Shown: positions 50,379 to 59,758, numbered from the stretch's first letter. The stretch is DNA of 64,000 bases from Bacillus inaquosorum KCTC 13429 (GCF_000332645.1 NZ_AMXN01000003.1:434001-498000); one strand, 5' to 3'. A program made the numbers and translations. Notes: generated from the sequence alone by a model not told the origin.

Positions 50379-51008
50379 GTGCGAATTCTTTTCATTATCA
50401 TACAGCTGACGTTTATCCTGTCCGCATGTGCCTACCAGCAAGGAAGACAGGATCAAAATGTTGAAGAAGAATCAACAAGACAACAGGAAACCAAACCGAT
50501 TCACGTAAAGGACACAACTCAGGAGACAAAAGACAATGGAACAAGAACGGATATTGCCAAGCATCTTGTCAGCGTTGCTGAAAAAATCCCTGATGTCAAG
50601 GATGCAACAGCCGTTGTGCTCGGAGGATATGCCGTTGTGGGGATTGACGTCGATGATACTTTGGACAGAAGCAAAGTGGAAACCATTAAATATTCTGTAG
50701 CCCAAGCTCTAAAAAATGATCGATACGGCGCCAACGCGGTTGTCATTGCTGACCCAGATACGGTCAGCCGCCTGAATGAAATGAGCAGAGAAATCAGTGA
50801 AGGCCGTCCTGTGACAGGCATATTAGATGAATTGGCTGCGATTGTCGGCCGAGTGCTTCCGGAAGTGCCTAACGATGTGATTGATAATGAAGACGAGCCG
50901 CAAACAAAGCAGCAAAATGATCAATTAAACAGAAAGCAGCAGCAGGAAATGGATCAGGAGCAAAACGATCAATCTGATCATCATATGAAAAAGAATACCA
51001 ATGATTAA
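50379..51008 (+). CDS. ylaJ: Lipoprotein YlaJ (YhcN/YlaJ family)
   Basis: A 209-residue lipoprotein with lipobox LSAC (cysteine about residue 17), a polar linker, the YhcN/YlaJ domain (about 60-165) and a glutamine/asparagine-rich tail. Family members sit in the spore inner membrane; YlaJ in B. subtilis is linked to germination and forespore expression. The GTG at 50379 has AAGGAGGG nine bases before. Divergent from ylaK. Confidence 0.9.
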   Translation: MRILFIIIQLTFILSACAYQQGRQDQNVEEESTRQQETKPIHVKDTTQETKDNGTRTDIAKHLVSVAEKIPDVKDATAVVLGGYAVVGIDVDDTLDRSKVETIKYSVAQALKNDRYGANAVVIADPDTVSRLNEMSREISEGRPVTGILDELAAIVGRVLPEVPNDVIDNEDEPQTKQQNDQLNRKQQQEMDQEQNDQSDHHMKKNTND

Positions 51009-51034
51009 GCTATAGCCTCGCGCTTTAGCTTTTT
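51007..51034 (+). terminator. Terminator after ylaJ
   Basis: AAGCTATAGC / GCTTTAGCTT with one mismatch, then TTTTC on the plus strand. Confidence 0.7.
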
Positions 51035-51040
51035 CTTATT

Positions 51041-51068
51041 TTGGACAGCTTCTGATCCGTGCTATAAT
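51041..51068 (+). promoter_or_regulatory. Promoter of ylaI with extended -10
   Basis: TTGGAC (51041-51046), 16 bases, TGCTATAAT (-10 at 51063-51068). Confidence 0.7.
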
Positions 51069-51090
51069 ACATGTTAGTGAAAGAGGTGAT

Positions 51091-51300
51091 ATGATGAGGG
51101 TCCAATGTTCTATTTGCGATAAAATTGAAACTATTGATGATGATACCCTGATCGCGAAACGGCTTCGAAACCGCCCAATCCATACATATATGTGTCAGGA
51201 ATGCCACGACCGGATTACCAAAAAAACAGAAGAACGGCTGAAAACGGGAAAATTCACTTTTCATCCGGGACAGCAGAAGAAAGAAAAAGTCAAAAAATAA
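51091..51300 (+). CDS. ylaI: Small zinc-ribbon protein YlaI
   Basis: A 69-residue protein with two CxxC pairs (CSIC at 6-9, CQEC near 35-38) that probably bind one zinc ion, and a very basic tail (KKEKVKK). This is the DUF2197 family, function unknown. Two ATG codons follow AGAGGTG; the first was taken. Confidence 0.87.
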   Translation: MMRVQCSICDKIETIDDDTLIAKRLRNRPIHTYMCQECHDRITKKTEERLKTGKFTFHPGQQKKEKVKK

Positions 51301-51325
51301 AGCAACCGCTTTACCATACAGAACA

Positions 51326-51357
51326 AAAAAGACTCAGCTTCTCAGCTGAGTCTTTTT
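51326..51357. terminator. Bidirectional terminator between ylaI and ylaH
   Basis: AAAAAGACTCAGCT / AGCTGAGTCTTTTT, tetraloop TCTC, reaching the ylaH stop. Confidence 0.95.
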
Positions 51358-51673
51358 ATGATTTTGCAGACTGTCCCTTTTTCGACTGATACAGCCGAAT
51401 TTTGTAAATGATTAAAATCAGCGCAGCGACGACCAATCCCTCTGCCACGGGCAAAAACACTCCTAAAAAGGTCAAAACAGTGCAGCCCAAAGCCAGAAAT
51501 ACATACACCACTGCTGATTTTAATACCGGAAGCCGTTTAGCAAAGCCAAGCTTAAACACAATAACGGCCAACACAAAAATCGTGCCGTACAGCAGCCACA
51601 TGCCTGCCGCAGGCTGCCGGTCTACTTGATATAGAGCGGCGAAGAACGACAGGCGTTCATTTACGTCATTCAA
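51356..51673 (-). CDS. ylaH: YlaH-like membrane protein
   Basis: A 105-residue membrane protein with three hydrophobic segments (about 24-42, 50-67 and 72-90) and a basic tail. Function unknown. The start is TTG at 51673 with GGAGGG seven bases before. It lies 56 bases behind typA and is probably co-transcribed. Confidence 0.85.
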   Translation of the reverse strand: MNDVNERLSFFAALYQVDRQPAAGMWLLYGTIFVLAVIVFKLGFAKRLPVLKSAVVYVFLALGCTVLTFLGVFLPVAEGLVVAALILIIYKIRLYQSKKGQSAKS

Positions 51674-51729
51674 AAAGATTCCCTCCCCTGCAAACGTGCG
51701 GGTTCTATCTTTTCAAATTCTGCAAGAGA

Positions 51730-53568
51730 TTAAGACAATCCTGCTGTTTTTTTCTTTTTAGCTGCTTTTTCACGTTCGTTTTTATTGAGGATTTTCTTTC
51801 TTAAACGGATGGATTCAGGCGTTACTTCACAGTATTCATCTTCGTTTAAGTACTCTAGAGACTCCTCAAGAGACATGATACGCGCTTTTTTGATTGTAGT
51901 TGTCTGATCTTTTGTCGCAGAGCGGACGTTCGTCTGCTGTTTCATTTTGCTGACGTTAACAACAAGATCGTTGTCACGGTTATGCTCTCCAACGATCATT
52001 CCTTCGTATACTTCAGTACCAGGCTCAACGAAGATGACACCGCGGTCTTCAATTCCTTGAATACCATAAGATGTCGCTTTTCCGTTTTCCATTGACACAA
52101 GCACACCTTGACGGCGTCCGCCGACTTGGCCCGCCTGCATCGGCTGGTAGCTGTCAAACGTATGGTTCAGGATACCGAATCCGCGTGTTAATGACAGGAA
52201 CTCTGTAGAGTAACCGATCAATCCGCGGGAAGGAACTGTAAAGATGAGACGGACTTGGCCGTTGCCGTTATTAATCATATCAACCATTTCGCCTTTGCGG
52301 GCACCCATTGATTCCATGACAGAACCTGTATGCTCTTCAGGAACATCGATTTGTACACGCTCAACAGGCTCACAGCGTACGCCGTCGATTTCTTTGATGA
52401 TAACTTCAGGTTTTGACACCTGAAGCTCATAGCCTTCCCGGCGCATATTTTCAATTAAAATTGACAAGTGCAGCTCACCGCGTCCGGAAACAACCCAAGC
52501 ATCAGGAGAAGCTGTAGGCTCGACACGCAAGCTCACATCCGTCTGAAGCTGTGACTGAAGACGCTCTTCGATTTTGCGGGCCGTTACATATTTGCCTTCA
52601 CGGCCTGCAAACGGACTGTTATTTACGACAAATGTCATTTGAAGTGTCGGCTCATCAATGCGAAGCACTGGAAGCGGATCTTGATGGTCTACAGGACAGA
52701 CCGTTTCACCAACGTTGATATCTTCCATACCGGAAACCGCAACGAGGTCTCCCGCTTTTGCTTCTTCAATTTCCACACGCTTTAAGCCTTGGAAACCGAA
52801 AATCTTTGTTACACGGAATGATTTAGCCGTTCCGTCAAGCTTCATAAGAGAAACCTGCTGGCCGACTTTCATCGTGCCGCGGAAAACGCGTCCGATACCG
52901 ATACGGCCTACATAGTCGTTGTAGTCAAGAAGGGCAACTTGGAATTGAAGCGGCTCCTCTGCATTATCAACAGGTGCCGGAACATGCTTAATAATCGTTT
53001 CATATAAAGCTTCCATGTTTTCATCCTGCTGTTTCGGATCAAGACTCGCTGTTCCATTAATCGCGGAAGCGTATACTACTGGGAACTCGAGCTGCTCTTC
53101 ATTAGCATCAAGCTCAATGAACAGATCAAGAACCTCATCGATAACTTCCTCAGGACGAGCAAAGTCACGGTCAATTTTGTTTACAACAACAACCGGGTTC
53201 AGGTTTTGCTCAAGAGCTTTTTTCAGAACGAAACGAGTTTGAGGCATACAGCCTTCATATGCGTCAACGACAAGCACTACGCCGTCAACCATTTTCATAA
53301 TCCGTTCTACTTCTCCCCCAAAGTCTGCGTGTCCAGGGGTATCCAAAATATTGATGCGTGTATCTTTATAGTTAATCGCAGTATTTTTCGCCAAAATTGT
53401 AATGCCGCGTTCGCGTTCAAGATCATTAGAGTCCATTGCGCGTTCAGCAACCTGTTCGTTGGCACGGAACGTACCAGCCTGATGTAAAAGCTGATCGACT
53501 AGAGTCGTTTTCCCATGGTCAACGTGGGCAATAATCGCGATGTTGCGAAGATCATTTCGAAGTTTCAC
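51730..53568 (-). CDS. typA: Ribosome-binding GTPase TypA/BipA
   Basis: Translational GTPase of the EF-G group with 612 residues, needed for ribosome assembly at low temperature and under stress. G1 is AHVDHGKTT (14-22), G2 region [10 protein letters not shown]3 [17 protein letters not shown]4 NKID, then domain II, the domain III/V EF-G-like folds and the BipA-specific C-terminal domain. The GTG start at 53568 follows GGAGATG. Confidence 0.97.
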   Translation of the reverse strand: MKLRNDLRNIAIIAHVDHGKTTLVDQLLHQAGTFRANEQVAERAMDSNDLERERGITILAKNTAINYKDTRINILDTPGHADFGGEVERIMKMVDGVVLVVDAYEGCMPQTRFVLKKALEQNLNPVVVVNKIDRDFARPEEVIDEVLDLFIELDANEEQLEFPVVYASAINGTASLDPKQQDENMEALYETIIKHVPAPVDNAEEPLQFQVALLDYNDYVGRIGIGRVFRGTMKVGQQVSLMKLDGTAKSFRVTKIFGFQGLKRVEIEEAKAGDLVAVSGMEDINVGETVCPVDHQDPLPVLRIDEPTLQMTFVVNNSPFAGREGKYVTARKIEERLQSQLQTDVSLRVEPTASPDAWVVSGRGELHLSILIENMRREGYELQVSKPEVIIKEIDGVRCEPVERVQIDVPEEHTGSVMESMGARKGEMVDMINNGNGQVRLIFTVPSRGLIGYSTEFLSLTRGFGILNHTFDSYQPMQAGQVGGRRQGVLVSMENGKATSYGIQGIEDRGVIFVEPGTEVYEGMIVGEHNRDNDLVVNVSKMKQQTNVRSATKDQTTTIKKARIMSLEESLEYLNEDEYCEVTPESIRLRKKILNKNEREKAAKKKKTAGLS

Positions 53569-53603
53569 TTTTTCATCTCCTAATAAAATTAGATAACTTT
53601 CAT

Positions 53604-53609
53604 ATTATA
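53604..53609 (-). promoter_or_regulatory. Extended -10 promoter of typA
   Basis: TGGTATAAT on the minus strand is a perfect extended -10, about 35 bases before the start codon. The -35 region is poor. Confidence 0.65.
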
Positions 53610-53680
53610 CCACACATCCTCTTTAAAAGCGTCACGTTTTTCTGTAAACTTATTATAAGACGTAAAAGGGGATGGAAAAT

Positions 53681-53869
53681 ATGAAAAAAATGAATTGGCT
53701 TTTATTATTATTTGCATTTGCAGCGGTTTTCAGCATTATGCTGATCGGCGTCTTTATCGCTGAAAAAAGCGCAATAGGCATTGCAGCCAGCATTGTACTT
53801 GTTTGCGCCGTTATGGGCGGCGGATTTACATTAAAAAAGAAAATGCGCGAGCAGGGCTTGCTTGATTAA
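53681..53869 (+). CDS. ylaF: Small membrane protein YlaF
   Basis: A 62-residue protein with two transmembrane segments (about 5-24 and 31-48) and a basic end (KKKMREQGLLD). Function unknown. The ATG at 53681 is preferred to one three codons earlier because AAAGGGGATGG lies at the right distance. Monocistronic, with a strong terminator. Confidence 0.87.
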   Translation: MKKMNWLLLLFAFAAVFSIMLIGVFIAEKSAIGIAASIVLVCAVMGGGFTLKKKMREQGLLD

Positions 53870-53900
53870 AAGCATTGCCCCACTGGAGACATTGTAATCA

Positions 53901-53930
53901 AAAAACACCGCAAAGAAAGCGGTGTTTTTT
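53901..53930. terminator. Bidirectional terminator after ylaF
   Basis: AAAAACACCGC / GCGGTGTTTTT, 7-base loop, with A and T tails on both sides. It would also end a minus-strand transcript from the 54.0 kb region. Confidence 0.93.
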
Positions 53931-53943
53931 ATTTCATTAAGTC

Positions 53944-54082
53944 TTATCTCCCCTGTTTCTTAGTCGGGAAGATGCAAAACAGGATCCATACATAGACAAT
54001 CGTTCTAACGATTACACATGTGACGGCCAAAAGTAGTTCGGCAACGGCATACATAAAATACCATAGAGCCTATTTTTCTCAT
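53944..54082 (-). pseudogene. Possible small membrane-peptide gene with a frame break
   Basis: A ribosome site (AGGGAGAG) and an ATG at 54082 open a frame that starts MRKIGSMVFY but ends after 25 codons. In the next frame an ATG at 54054 starts a 36-residue peptide (53944-54054) with a typical membrane helix (AELLLAVTCVIVRTIVYVW) and a basic end KKQGR. Joined by a one-base shift they would give a normal small membrane protein of about 46 residues. So this is either a recently broken gene or a short intact 36-codon gene lacking a ribosome site. The bidirectional terminator behind supports transcription. Confidence 0.45.
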
Positions 54083-54140
54083 ACTAATCTCTCCCTATAA
54101 TGGAATTTGTAACACAATTCATAAAAGGGAGAGAAGAAAC

Positions 54141-54752
54141 ATGAAGAAAACATTTGTAAAAAAAGCTATGCTAACGACTGCCGCAATGACCTCAGCCGCT
54201 CTATTAACGTTCGGCCCTGATGCAGCCAGCGCAAAAACATTGGCTGATAACACTGTTGTTCATGTTCAGCATCAGACAATCACAAACGAAGATCTCAATA
54301 CATTCATTGATGTATTAAATCAATGTATATACGAACAAGACGGTGTGTATTATTTTGACAGTGAAAAAGCTGTCGAGCTAGGAATGACAAAAGAAGAGGC
54401 TCAAGTAATCGCAACATTATGGGAGTCGACATCAGAGTTTTTCAATGTTGTTTCACAATGTGTGTATGTCGAAGATGGAAATTACAAATTTGATACAGAA
54501 AAAGCAATTGAACTTGGCTTCACAGAAAAAGAAGCACTCGCACTTGAACAATTTTTCTCTGCTGTTTCCCTAAAGATCCACATTCTTCAAGCAGCCATTG
54601 TATTACAAGACGGTGTATACAGCTATGATAAAGATGCAGCGGTACAAGCAGGCGCGACACCTCTGCAAGCTGACGTTTACGAAAAACTCTTCGGTGCTCT
54701 GTCACAAGAACAGCTTGCCGCAATCTACGAAATGATTCATCCCCAAGTTTAA
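54141..54752 (+). CDS. ylaE: Secreted repeat protein YlaE
   Basis: A 203-residue protein with a clear signal peptide (cleavage after about 31, SAKT). The mature part has three tandem repeats of exactly 45 residues (starting near 58, 103 and 148), each with the pattern IxxxDGxYxxDxxxAxxxGxTxxxA. Repeats 1 and 2 carry a cysteine at the same place (62 and 107), and repeat 3 has alanine, so one disulfide could form. Function unknown. The ATG at 54141 follows AAAGGGAGAG; a TATAAT lies at 54096-54101. Confidence 0.9.
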   Translation: MKKTFVKKAMLTTAAMTSAALLTFGPDAASAKTLADNTVVHVQHQTITNEDLNTFIDVLNQCIYEQDGVYYFDSEKAVELGMTKEEAQVIATLWESTSEFFNVVSQCVYVEDGNYKFDTEKAIELGFTEKEALALEQFFSAVSLKIHILQAAIVLQDGVYSYDKDAAVQAGATPLQADVYEKLFGALSQEQLAAIYEMIHPQV

Positions 54753-54757
54753 TCTAA

Positions 54758-54791
54758 AAAAGCGCTTGTCCGTGTTCCGGCAAGCGCTTTT
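54758..54791. terminator. Bidirectional terminator between ylaE and ylaD
   Basis: AAAAGCGCTTG / CAAGCGCTTTT with a 12-base loop that itself holds CCG/CGG. Confidence 0.9.
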
Positions 54792-54793
54792 CC

Positions 54794-55087
54794 TTATATC
54801 AGCAGTTTGATGATCAGCATCACGGCAACCGCCGCTCCAAACCAGCAGGCAGCTTTAACGATCAGCAAACCGTAGTACCTCTGTTTAAACCGTATTTCCT
54901 CTTCCGGCAGAAAATTCTCCTCAACGGCCTGTTCACCTTCCAATTCAAAAGGCTCAGCCATCATGTCAAACATTTCTCTGCAGCTGCTGCAGGTTTTTAA
55001 ATGCTCTTCAATGACGTGTTCCGTTTCTCTTTTACAATCACCTTCAAGATACAGAGGAAGCAAGTCTCTTACTAGAAAGCAGGTCAT
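54794..55087 (-). CDS. ylaD: Anti-sigma factor YlaD
   Basis: A 97-residue membrane-bound regulator. The cytoplasmic N-terminus holds the zinc anti-sigma motif (HLKTCSSC, about residues 30-37) and the C-terminus has one membrane helix (about 74-95). It binds SigYlaC and is redox-sensitive in B. subtilis. The ATG overlaps the ylaC stop by 4 bases, so regulator and sigma are made together. Confidence 0.93.
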   Translation of the reverse strand: MTCFLVRDLLPLYLEGDCKRETEHVIEEHLKTCSSCREMFDMMAEPFELEGEQAVEENFLPEEEIRFKQRYYGLLIVKAACWFGAAVAVMLIIKLLI

Positions 55088-55605
55088 ATCCCCTCCTCCT
55101 CTCTTCTTTTCGCCATGTTTTTTTTAAGCTCTAATCTGGCCCGGTGAAGTGTGGTTTTCACCTTTGAAAGACTCCATCCTAATATCTCCGCGATTTCTTC
55201 ATAAGAAAGCTCTTGGAATTCTCTTAAAATCAAAACGGATTGATGCTGATCCTTTAACTGCAGGAGCTCCTGCCGAAGTGTTTCGTTTTTTACCATCCGT
55301 GACAGATACTGTTCAGGCTGTTCATAAGTTGTCTGCGTTAACCCTTCATTTTTGCTGATATCAGTAAATTGGTATTTGACATCCCTGCGATACCAATTAA
55401 CAAAGGTGTGATGTGCAATTGTATAAAGCCACGTTCTGATGGAAGAATGCCCCCTAAACGAAGACAAACCGTTTAGAGCTTTCACAAATGTGTCCTGCGC
55501 TAAGTCCTTGGCTGTTTCAAGGTGATGAGTCCTTCTGAATAAATAATTCAAAATTTCTTGGTAATACTGTCGATACAAGTCCTCAATAGAATCCCTATGC
55601 TTCAT
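55084..55605 (-). CDS. ylaC: ECF sigma factor YlaC
   Basis: An extracytoplasmic-function sigma factor of 173 residues: region 2 (DLAQDTFVKALNG, then RTWLYTIAHHTFVNWYRR) and region 4 (LILREFQELSYEEIAEILGWSLSKVKT). It is known to respond to oxidative stress. The ATG at 55605 overlaps the stop of ylaB (TAATG). The operon is ylaA-ylaB-ylaC-ylaD; I could not fix its promoter, which is expected to be autoregulated. Confidence 0.95.
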   Translation of the reverse strand: MKHRDSIEDLYRQYYQEILNYLFRRTHHLETAKDLAQDTFVKALNGLSSFRGHSSIRTWLYTIAHHTFVNWYRRDVKYQFTDISKNEGLTQTTYEQPEQYLSRMVKNETLRQELLQLKDQHQSVLILREFQELSYEEIAEILGWSLSKVKTTLHRARLELKKNMAKRREEEGI

Positions 55606-55874
55606 TAAAAGTAAAACCACACCGTCATCCAGATGGCCAATAAAATGAAACAGATATACATGGAAGACAGGTATACTTTCATATGTCTAATTTGGTTCTC
55701 TTCTTCAGCACCCGGGCTTCTCTTGAAACAAGATTCACTCTTTAAGCCTTCCGCGCTCTTTTGATATAAGGGCTCATGCTGTTTCATCCATTCCATTGAT
55801 TCATCCTCTAGCTCACCCTCTTTATATAGGTCGTATAAATCTAAAAAAACAGACTCTTTTTCTTTATGATTCAT
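55605..55874 (-). CDS. ylaB: Small membrane protein YlaB
   Basis: An 89-residue protein with an acidic, charged N-terminal two thirds and a C-terminal membrane helix (about 68-88, MYICFILLAIWMTVWFYF). Function unknown; its place between ylaA and the sigma gene suggests part of the signalling system. It overlaps ylaA by 11 bases and ylaC by one. Confidence 0.88.
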   Translation of the reverse strand: MNHKEKESVFLDLYDLYKEGELEDESMEWMKQHEPLYQKSAEGLKSESCFKRSPGAEEENQIRHMKVYLSSMYICFILLAIWMTVWFYF

Positions 55875-57795
55875 AAAGACTTTTCACCTCTTGTGTTTCT
55901 CCATCCACCACGTAAGCATCATGGCGGTTTGACCCGAACGGCTGAATAATGATCAGCCATGCATAATGGCGTTCATTTCCTCTTTGAATGATAATCGGAC
56001 GCATGCGCTTTTTATAAATGACATCCCGATATGCAGCAGCTACTTTTTCATAAGCCAATTTTCCATCACGATACGTATAAGGAAATGATTTATGCCGTGT
56101 ATCGCTGTAAACATCAACGTTAAGCATCCCTTGATCTTCAAAAAACTCGTACGTTTTAGAAGAGTCATGATACACCACCGCATCACTCTGCCTGCTTTTT
56201 TTCTTCATTTCTGATACATCAGCATCGAAGACCGATAATATTTGCTGTTGCAGCCGACTGTTTGTCAATGAGATATTCTTTTTCGTTGGAAGCGAAAGAC
56301 GTTGTAAACTGCCGGATTCACTTTCAAAGTCCAAAACAATTCCGTCTTTTGTTTCAACTTGCACTAAACTTCCAAGCAGGCTGTCGCTTTCAATATCTGT
56401 GATCTGATAAGGCTGTTTCGGTATGTTTAAAACTGCAAACATTTCCTTCACTTTGTCGTGTATGTCTCGTTCTGTGATATGAACATGCTGAAGAGTATTA
56501 AGCTGATAAATAGAAGGATCTTCACCAAAGCCCATTAAGGTTTCCTTTTCCCAATAAAATACTGTGCCTTCATCATCGTTATCTTTTTTATGAAATTGAT
56601 TTTTCAAGAATATATGTACGACTGTCTGGTCGTCTTCTTTGGATACCGCTGTTTCGACATGATCCTTGTTTAACACACGGCCATGCCGTTCAAGGAAAGC
56701 AACGGATTTCCGGACGTACTCTTGATCAGTCAGCGTTTTCCCCCGCGGCTTTTTCAAGTACTGATAATTAAGAATCAGCTGTGACACCTCATCCACTTCA
56801 GCCTCATAGCTCATGCTTTCAAATGAGTAGAAATAATGCACATCCATCTTTGAATCATGCAAATACAATGTCTCATCCGTAGGAAAAAATGACTTTAGTA
56901 TCTGTTCCGCTTTTTCTGATGAAATGTGCTCTCCTACAAAATTGAATGAATCGTGGACATTTGCTGGCTTTGATACAGCGAAAGCAGCCGTTCCTACGTT
57001 ATATATCGGATTTAATAGCAAGATAAAAAACACAATGACAGCCATCGTCAGCCACTTATTCACACGCACATAAACCTTTCCTGACTTTTGGAACAGATGA
57101 TAGCTCATCAAAAATCCCGCCATTGTTAAATAAATCGTATATGGCATCACTGCACCATAGTCAATCGAGATATGCTCAGGATATGGCGCAAGCAGCAGGA
57201 CAAGCAGTCCGATAATCAGCGTATAAAATAAACCCAGTAAAATCTTATTTGTTCTCCAATACAGTTTGAAAAACAGTACATTCAACACAATAGGTAGAAT
57301 GATGATTAAAAACAGGAACACGAAATCAATCGGCTCGACCCCATCAGGATATTCCTTCAAAAACGAAAAGAAACTGAATATCATTTGTACAATCGGCAAA
57401 CTGACAACGGCAAGATCAAACGTATAAAACATGCCTTTTCCGCCATGATCACGAAGCACAAGCATATAGTGAAAAGCCGTCAGCAGCACGTATCCGTATA
57501 ACAAAAAATGCAACAGCGGCAGCAGTTCATTTCCATCATCCCTCAAGTAAGCGCTGGAAAAGTTTGTTACTTGCACCTGATGAATGAGTTCAACAGATAC
57601 CCCGGCCAGCAAAACAATCCGCAATAAGACACCTACCAAGAACATTGTGCGGTACCGGTTTATTTTAGGATGATGCACCAATAGATATAAGCCCGCAAGA
57701 ACAACAATGGACCATTGAATCAGCAAGGTGCTTTGTCTGCTTAATATAAAATAACGTTCGAAATGTAATACATAATGACTGAATAACTCCAACAA
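55864..57795 (-). CDS. ylaA: Large membrane protein YlaA
   Basis: A 643-residue protein with about eight to ten transmembrane segments in the first 280 residues and a large extracytoplasmic C-terminal part (about 280-640) with repeated YcdB-like or PepSY-like elements (ITDIESDSLLGSLVQVETKDG). Probably an envelope sensor or effector of the SigYlaC system (inference). Several TTG codons could start it; 57795 leaves nine bases after AAAGGA, whereas 57804 abuts that site. Confidence 0.85.
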   Translation of the reverse strand: MLELFSHYVLHFERYFILSRQSTLLIQWSIVVLAGLYLLVHHPKINRYRTMFLVGVLLRIVLLAGVSVELIHQVQVTNFSSAYLRDDGNELLPLLHFLLYGYVLLTAFHYMLVLRDHGGKGMFYTFDLAVVSLPIVQMIFSFFSFLKEYPDGVEPIDFVFLFLIIILPIVLNVLFFKLYWRTNKILLGLFYTLIIGLLVLLLAPYPEHISIDYGAVMPYTIYLTMAGFLMSYHLFQKSGKVYVRVNKWLTMAVIVFFILLLNPIYNVGTAAFAVSKPANVHDSFNFVGEHISSEKAEQILKSFFPTDETLYLHDSKMDVHYFYSFESMSYEAEVDEVSQLILNYQYLKKPRGKTLTDQEYVRKSVAFLERHGRVLNKDHVETAVSKEDDQTVVHIFLKNQFHKKDNDDEGTVFYWEKETLMGFGEDPSIYQLNTLQHVHITERDIHDKVKEMFAVLNIPKQPYQITDIESDSLLGSLVQVETKDGIVLDFESESGSLQRLSLPTKKNISLTNSRLQQQILSVFDADVSEMKKKSRQSDAVVYHDSSKTYEFFEDQGMLNVDVYSDTRHKSFPYTYRDGKLAYEKVAAAYRDVIYKKRMRPIIIQRGNERHYAWLIIIQPFGSNRHDAYVVDGETQEVKSLYES

Positions 57796-58019
57796 GAACA
57801 ACAATCCTTTACTTCTTATTAAGGCCTCAGTCGGTTAGACAGCCGGCTTGTCAAAAAGTTTCAATAAGAAACAAAAAATCTCTCATCTTCTCCTTGATAT
57901 GTAAAAAGACATAACACTTGCAATGCACCATCACATGACACATGACTCATCTTGATATTATTCAGCAAAAATAAACACAGGACAATTCTATCAATTTTGT
58001 CTAGTTATGTTAGTTTTTG

Positions 58020-58048
58020 TTGAGTATTCCAGAATGCTAGTTTAATAT
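58020..58048 (+). promoter_or_regulatory. Promoter of nprE
   Basis: TTGAGT (58020-58025), 17 bases, TAATAT (58043-58048), about 38 bases of leader. The AT-rich 200 bases upstream are where ScoC and other transition-state regulators would act. No other gene is seen in the ylaA-nprE gap. Confidence 0.75.
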
Positions 58049-58093
58049 AACGATATAAAGATTTTTCAGTATTTTCAAAAAGGGGGATTTATT

Positions 58094-59659
58094 GTGGGTT
58101 TAGGTAAGAAATTGTCTGTTGCTGTCGCTGCTTCGTTTATGAGTTTGTCAATCAGCCTTCCTGGTGTTCAGGCTGCTGAAAGTCATCAGCTTAAAGAGAA
58201 TCAAACAAATTTCCTCTCCAAAAACGCAATTGCGCAATCAGAACTATCTGCACCAAATGACAAGGCTGTCAAACAGTTTTTGAAAAAGAACAGTAACATT
58301 TTCAAAGGTGACCCTGCTAAAAGGCTGAAGCTAGTTGAAAGCACGACTGATGACCTTGGGTACAAGCACTTTCGATATGCGCCTGTGGTTAACGGAGTGC
58401 CTATTAAAGATTCACAAGTGATCGTTCACGTCGATAAATCCGATAATGTCTATGCGATCAATGGCGAATTACACAATCAATCTGCTGGCAAAACAGAAAA
58501 CAGCAAAAAAGTCTCTTCTGAAAAAGCGCTGGCACTCGCTTTCAAAGCCATCGGCAAATCACCGGACGCTGTTTCTAACGGAACGGCCAAAAACAGTGAT
58601 AAAGCCGAGTTAAAAGCGGTAGAAACAAAGGACGGCAGCTATCGTCTTGCTTACGATGTGACGATTCGCTATATCGAGCCTGAACCTGCAAACTGGGAAG
58701 TCTTAGTTGATGCCGAAACAGGCAGCATATTAAAACAGCAAAATAAAGTAGAGCATGCTGCCGCCACTGGAAGCGGAACAACTCTAAAGGGCGCAACCGT
58801 TCCTTTGAACATCTCTTATGAGAGCGGAAAATACGTTCTAAGAGATCTTTCAAAACCAACAGGCACTCAAATCATCACATATGACTTGCAAAACAGACAA
58901 AGCCGCCTTCCGGGAACGCTTGTCTCAAGCACAACTAATACATTTACAACTTCATCTCAGCGGGCAGCCGTTGACGCCCACTATAACCTTGGTAAAGTGT
59001 ACGATTATTTTTATTCGACATTTAAACGGAACAGCTATGATAACAAAGGTAGTAAAATCGTTTCTTCCGTTCACTACGGCACTCGGTATAACAATGCTGC
59101 ATGGACAGGCGATCAAATGATTTACGGTGACGGCGACGGATCATTCTTCTCTCCGCTTTCCGGCTCATTAGATGTGACAGCACATGAAATGACACATGGC
59201 GTCACTCAAGAAACGGCCAACTTGATTTATGAAAATCAGCCGGGGGCATTAAACGAATCATTCTCTGACGTATTCGGTTATTTTACAGATACAGAAGACT
59301 GGGACATTGGTGAAGACATTACAGTCAGCCAGCCTGCTCTCCGCAGCCTGTCCAATCCGACAAAATACGATCAGCCTGACAACTACGCCGATTATCAAAA
59401 CCTTCCAAACACAGATGAAGGCGATTATGGCGGCGTACACATAAACAGCGGAATTCCAAACAAAGCCGCTTACAATACCATTACAAAGCTTGGTGTATCT
59501 AAATCACAGCAAATCTATTATCGTGCGTTAACAACGTACCTCACGCCTTCTTCCACGTTCAAAGATGCAAAAGCAGCTCTTATTCAGTCTGCCCGTGATC
59601 TGTACGGCTCAACTGATGCCGCTAAAGTTGAAGCAGCCTGGAATGCTGTTGGATTGTAA
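58094..59659 (+). CDS. nprE: Extracellular neutral metalloprotease NprE
   Basis: Thermolysin-family (M4) secreted zinc protease of 521 residues. Signal peptide 1-27, FTP and PepSY propeptide (about 35-221), mature enzyme from AATGSGTT. Zinc ligands are histidines 364 and 368 in HEMTH and glutamate 388 in NESFSD; glutamate 365 is the general base, and the second catalytic histidine is in GGVHINSG (449). The GTG start at 58094 follows AAGGGGGA. Very close to 168 NprE but with scattered differences (for example GVHI where I remember GVHT). Confidence 0.97.
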   Translation: MGLGKKLSVAVAASFMSLSISLPGVQAAESHQLKENQTNFLSKNAIAQSELSAPNDKAVKQFLKKNSNIFKGDPAKRLKLVESTTDDLGYKHFRYAPVVNGVPIKDSQVIVHVDKSDNVYAINGELHNQSAGKTENSKKVSSEKALALAFKAIGKSPDAVSNGTAKNSDKAELKAVETKDGSYRLAYDVTIRYIEPEPANWEVLVDAETGSILKQQNKVEHAAATGSGTTLKGATVPLNISYESGKYVLRDLSKPTGTQIITYDLQNRQSRLPGTLVSSTTNTFTTSSQRAAVDAHYNLGKVYDYFYSTFKRNSYDNKGSKIVSSVHYGTRYNNAAWTGDQMIYGDGDGSFFSPLSGSLDVTAHEMTHGVTQETANLIYENQPGALNESFSDVFGYFTDTEDWDIGEDITVSQPALRSLSNPTKYDQPDNYADYQNLPNTDEGDYGGVHINSGIPNKAAYNTITKLGVSKSQQIYYRALTTYLTPSSTFKDAKAALIQSARDLYGSTDAAKVEAAWNAVGL

Positions 59660-59665
59660 TATCAG

Positions 59666-59695
59666 AAAAAGCCTGAGATCTCTCAGGCTTTTTTT
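59666..59695 (+). terminator. Terminator after nprE
   Basis: AAAAAGCCTGAG / CTCAGGCTTTTT, tetraloop ATCT, then further T. Confidence 0.95.
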
Positions 59696-59706
59696 CGTTA
59701 CATGTA

Positions 59707-59744
59707 TTGATTTTCGTTTCTGTTGTAATTATAATCATTACAAC
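59707..59744 (+). promoter_or_regulatory. Promoter and palindromic operator of the Rrf2 gene
   Basis: TTGATT (59707-59712), 17 bases, TATAAT (59730-59735). The -10 lies in the centre of a perfect palindrome GTTGTAAT-N7-ATTACAAC (59722-59744). Protein bound there would shut the promoter, as expected for autorepression. Confidence 0.88.
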
Positions 59745-59758
59745 GAAAGGATGATACC

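Noticed and set aside
57805-58093. Small gene between ylaA and nprE
   Set aside because: No open frame with a ribosome site; AT-rich control region only.
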